Source: Eubacteriales Family XIII. Incertae Sedis bacterium (lineage in GTDB: Bacteria; Bacillota; Clostridia; Peptostreptococcales; Anaerovoracaceae). From it: 7,524 nt of DNA. Under the pieces are notes generated by a model. That model was not told the origin of the DNA. It saw only the letters and a program-made list of their open reading frames with translations, and did no database searches. Below are positions 6,303-7,524 of this stretch, piece after piece. The first letter of the stretch is position 1. Each line of letters begins with the position of its first letter. The stretch lies in contig JAISEX010000160.1 of assembly GCA_031263875.1 (NCBI GenBank), positions 1 through 7,524 on the forward strand, given 5' to 3'. Position numbers and translations under genes: made by a program.

Positions 6303-6391
6303 GGGGCTGTCTTCGCGGTTACTTACAAAGGAGCTGTGAAAATCATCACTATAGCAGCTTCCATATTTTGCATACGCCTCAGAACAGCCCC
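6303..6391 (-). other. 89-base stem-loop structure upstream of the amidase gene
   Basis: GGGGCTGT at 6303-6310 is the exact inverted complement of ACAGCCCC at 6384-6391. Two further pairs (CT 6311-6312 with AG 6381-6382) follow past a one-base bulge. Inside is a second hairpin: GGAGCT 6330-6335 pairs with AGCTTCC 6356-6362 (one bulge), then GTGA 6336-6339 with TCAC 6346-6349. This could be a structured leader of the amidase mRNA, the end of a repeat element or a small RNA. It matches no RNA family I recognise; the SRP RNA tetraloop region is absent. A TATAGT preceded by TGC (minus strand, 6348-6353) inside it could be an extended -10, with no -35. Confidence 0.45.
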
Positions 6392-6403
6392 ACCGGGCTA
6401 TCC

Positions 6404-6518
6404 GCTGCAATTCCTCGGCCGCAAGCGACCTGCGGGATTTGCCTGTTTTACGCGGCTTTAGCCGCAATGTAAAACAGGACAGCGAAGCGACCGCAGGGAG
6501 CGGAGGAGTGAGCGCAGC
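6404..6518. repeat. large imperfect palindrome with a strong central hairpin
   Basis: The centre is a strong hairpin. CCTGTTTTAC 6442-6451 pairs perfectly with GTAAAACAGG 6469-6478. Within it, GCGGC 6452-6456 pairs with GCCGC 6461-6465 around a TTTA loop, leaving a three-base AAT bulge. Outer arms continue the symmetry: TGCGG 6431-6435 with CCGCA 6491-6495, ATTCCTC 6410-6416 with GAGGAGT 6503-6509 (one mismatch), and GCTGC 6404-6408 with GCAGC 6514-6518. Each outer arm can also fold alone (6419-6435 and 6491-6503). The right arm is rich in GCG(A/C)AGCGA-like units. There is no T-run, so an intrinsic terminator for ileS is unlikely. The shape fits a REP-like or MITE-like repeat, but no second copy is in the window. 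Confidence 0.55.
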
Positions 6519-6744
6519 GAACGTTCCGCTGCTATCCCTTGCGCGGGTAAGGCGAGAAAGGTAAACAGCATACCCATCCTCCCACGGCGTATCACGTTAT
6601 CGCGTGCGCGACAACCGGCGCGAGATGGCAACACGACACATCCGTCCTTTTCATGCCGTCCCCGCGTCAGTTACATTTGCGACCTCAGCAAGCAGAGGAA
6701 AACCTAGCCAATTGACCATAAACAAAGGCCGTAAGCGCAAGCTA
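6519..6744. other. rest of the ileS-amidase gap, no gene seen
   Basis: About 226 bases follow the ileS stop codon on the minus strand. I see no supported gene, no terminator with a T-run and no RNA gene. The only structure worth noting is a small dyad at 6596-6615: GTT with AAC flanking TCGCG/CGCGA. Its centre is too tight for a full stem, so the real loop would take in the central G and C. Confidence 0.4.
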
Positions 6745-7524
6745 TTACACCTTCTCCACACGTATCGCCGTTTCGTGGCCGTTCAGATCGTACGTCTGCG
6801 CCGCACCGTCCTTCTCCGCCACGAGCACCTCCGCGAGCGTTTCCTTCTTTATATACTCGCCGTAGGCATGGGCGACGGCGCTCACCTCCGCGTCGCCGTC
6901 ATACGCGACACGGACCCGGTCCATCATCTCCAGATTTATCTGCTTGCGAATCTGCTGGATCTTCGAGATAAATTCCCGCGCAATGCCTTCACGGACGAGC
7001 TCGTCCGTCAGCGTCGTGTCGAGTATCGCAAAGACGTCCTTCTCTATCGCGACGGCAAAGCCCTCTTTCGCGTCGATCTGTACCGTAATATAATCCTTCT
7101 CGATAACGACCTCGTCGCCACTCGCCGGTTCGGTCCGCCCCGCGCGCACGGCGGCGTCCGTCAGCGACCACACCACGCCGCTTTCGCCGGCATTATCGAG
7201 AGCCGCGATAAGCGCCGCGCTGCCCGCCCTCGCGAGCGAAGCCGCGAACGCCTTCATATTCGCGCCAAGCGCCTTACCCGCAACGCGGAAATCCGGCTTT
7301 ACGCTCATATCGAAATATTTCGTCGTGTCGTTCGTAAAAACGACCTCCTTGATATTCAGTTCTTCTTTGATAAGACCGGTCATATCGCCGATCAGCGGTT
7401 CGTATTCCCCGTCCACGATCACCGCGGGCAGCGGCTGGCGAACCTTGATGCGCTCCTTCTCCCGCGCGCCGCGCCCCAGCCCGACGAGCACGCGGACGAG
7501 ATCCATCTTCCGCTCCAACGCCTC
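6745..7524 (-). CDS. ileS: isoleucyl-tRNA synthetase, type II, C-terminal part
   Basis: 259 residues plus the TAA stop are visible; the 5' part, with the HIGH and KMSKS motifs, lies beyond the right edge. IleS charges tRNA-Ile with isoleucine in the cytoplasm. The visible part is the anticodon-binding/C-terminal region. KVRQPL at residues 27-32 is a typical IleS sequence. LTDELVREGIAREFISKIQQIRK (172-194) followed by DRVRV is typical of the C-terminal domain of type II (archaeal/eukaryotic-like) bacterial IleS. The C-terminal cysteine zinc cluster of type I bacterial enzymes is absent, which supports type II. The protein ends naturally at the TAA at 6747-6745. The gene reads leftward into the palindromic gap before the amidase. 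The identification as IleS is strong; the type assignment is inferred from the visible third or less. Confidence 0.92.
   Translation of the reverse strand, partial: EALERKMDLVRVLVGLGRGAREKERIKVRQPLPAVIVDGEYEPLIGDMTGLIKEELNIKEVVFTNDTTKYFDMSVKPDFRVAGKALGANMKAFAASLARAGSAALIAALDNAGESGVVWSLTDAAVRAGRTEPASGDEVVIEKDYITVQIDAKEGFAVAIEKDVFAILDTTLTDELVREGIAREFISKIQQIRKQINLEMMDRVRVAYDGDAEVSAVAHAYGEYIKKETLAEVLVAEKDGAAQTYDLNGHETAIRVEKV

Larger units (their letters stand above)
6258..6596 (-). other. 112-codon open frame without a credible start, ending TAATG on the amidase start
   Basis: After a TAA at 6599-6597 the minus-strand frame is open for 112 codons and stops with TAA at 6260-6258, sharing its last A with the amidase ATG. 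It has no ATG before 6302 and no Shine-Dalgarno site, only possible TTG/CTG starts such as the TTG at 6467. The predicted peptide is low in hydrophobic pattern and matches no family I know. It runs straight through two palindromic structures, so the openness is more likely a by-product of repeat DNA than a gene. It could also be a remnant. I do not claim it is translated. Confidence 0.15.

Noticed and set aside
6258..6744. T-box leader for ileS
   Set aside because: The gap is downstream of ileS, not upstream, and no T-box sequence is visible in the transcribed direction.
1..7524. tRNA, rRNA, CRISPR array, transposase or defence cassette
   Set aside because: I looked on both strands and found no cloverleaf with a T-arm motif, no regularly spaced direct repeats and no protein of these types.

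Overview
The window comes from a GC-rich bacterial chromosome. Every gene I can support lies on the minus strand. Gene content and order point to the Firmicutes, most likely a Clostridia-type anaerobe. The evidence is the prmA-rsmE-mtaB run followed by a HIT protein, a C-terminal IleS of the type II class, a FocA/NirC-family channel, Shine-Dalgarno sites and AT-rich leaders inside otherwise GC-rich DNA. This is inferred from gene families only; no rRNA or other taxonomic marker is present.

Layout in the direction of transcription (right to left). At the right edge is the C-terminal part of ileS (6745-7524). A 486-base gap follows, holding two adjacent palindromic structures (6303-6391 and 6404-6518) and an open frame without a credible start. 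Next is an omega-amidase/nitrilase-family hydrolase (5428-6258). A 350-base gap then carries a GC-rich stem, promoter-like AT-rich DNA and a structured leader. After it comes a compact run: formate/nitrite transporter (4226-5077), prmA (3200-4216), rsmE (2457-3215) and mtaB (1213-2460). Members of this run are separated by 9 bases or overlap by 16 and 4 bases, so they are probably one transcript. A 301-base gap contains a 163-bp inverted-repeat element. Then come a HIT nucleotide hydrolase (564-911) and the start of a Pr6Pr-family membrane protein that leaves the window (1-449).

Functionally, PrmA methylates ribosomal protein L11, RsmE methylates U1498 of 16S rRNA and MtaB thiomethylates t6A37 of tRNA. 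The operon is therefore a translation-apparatus modification set, with an anion channel placed unusually at its head. IleS also belongs to translation. The amidase deals with 2-oxo acid amides from transamination. The HIT protein hydrolyses nucleotide phosphoramidates.

I found no defence system, CRISPR array, transposase, prophage gene, tRNA or rRNA. The least explained DNA is non-coding: the inverted-repeat element between mtaB and the HIT gene, and the palindromic gap between ileS and the amidase.
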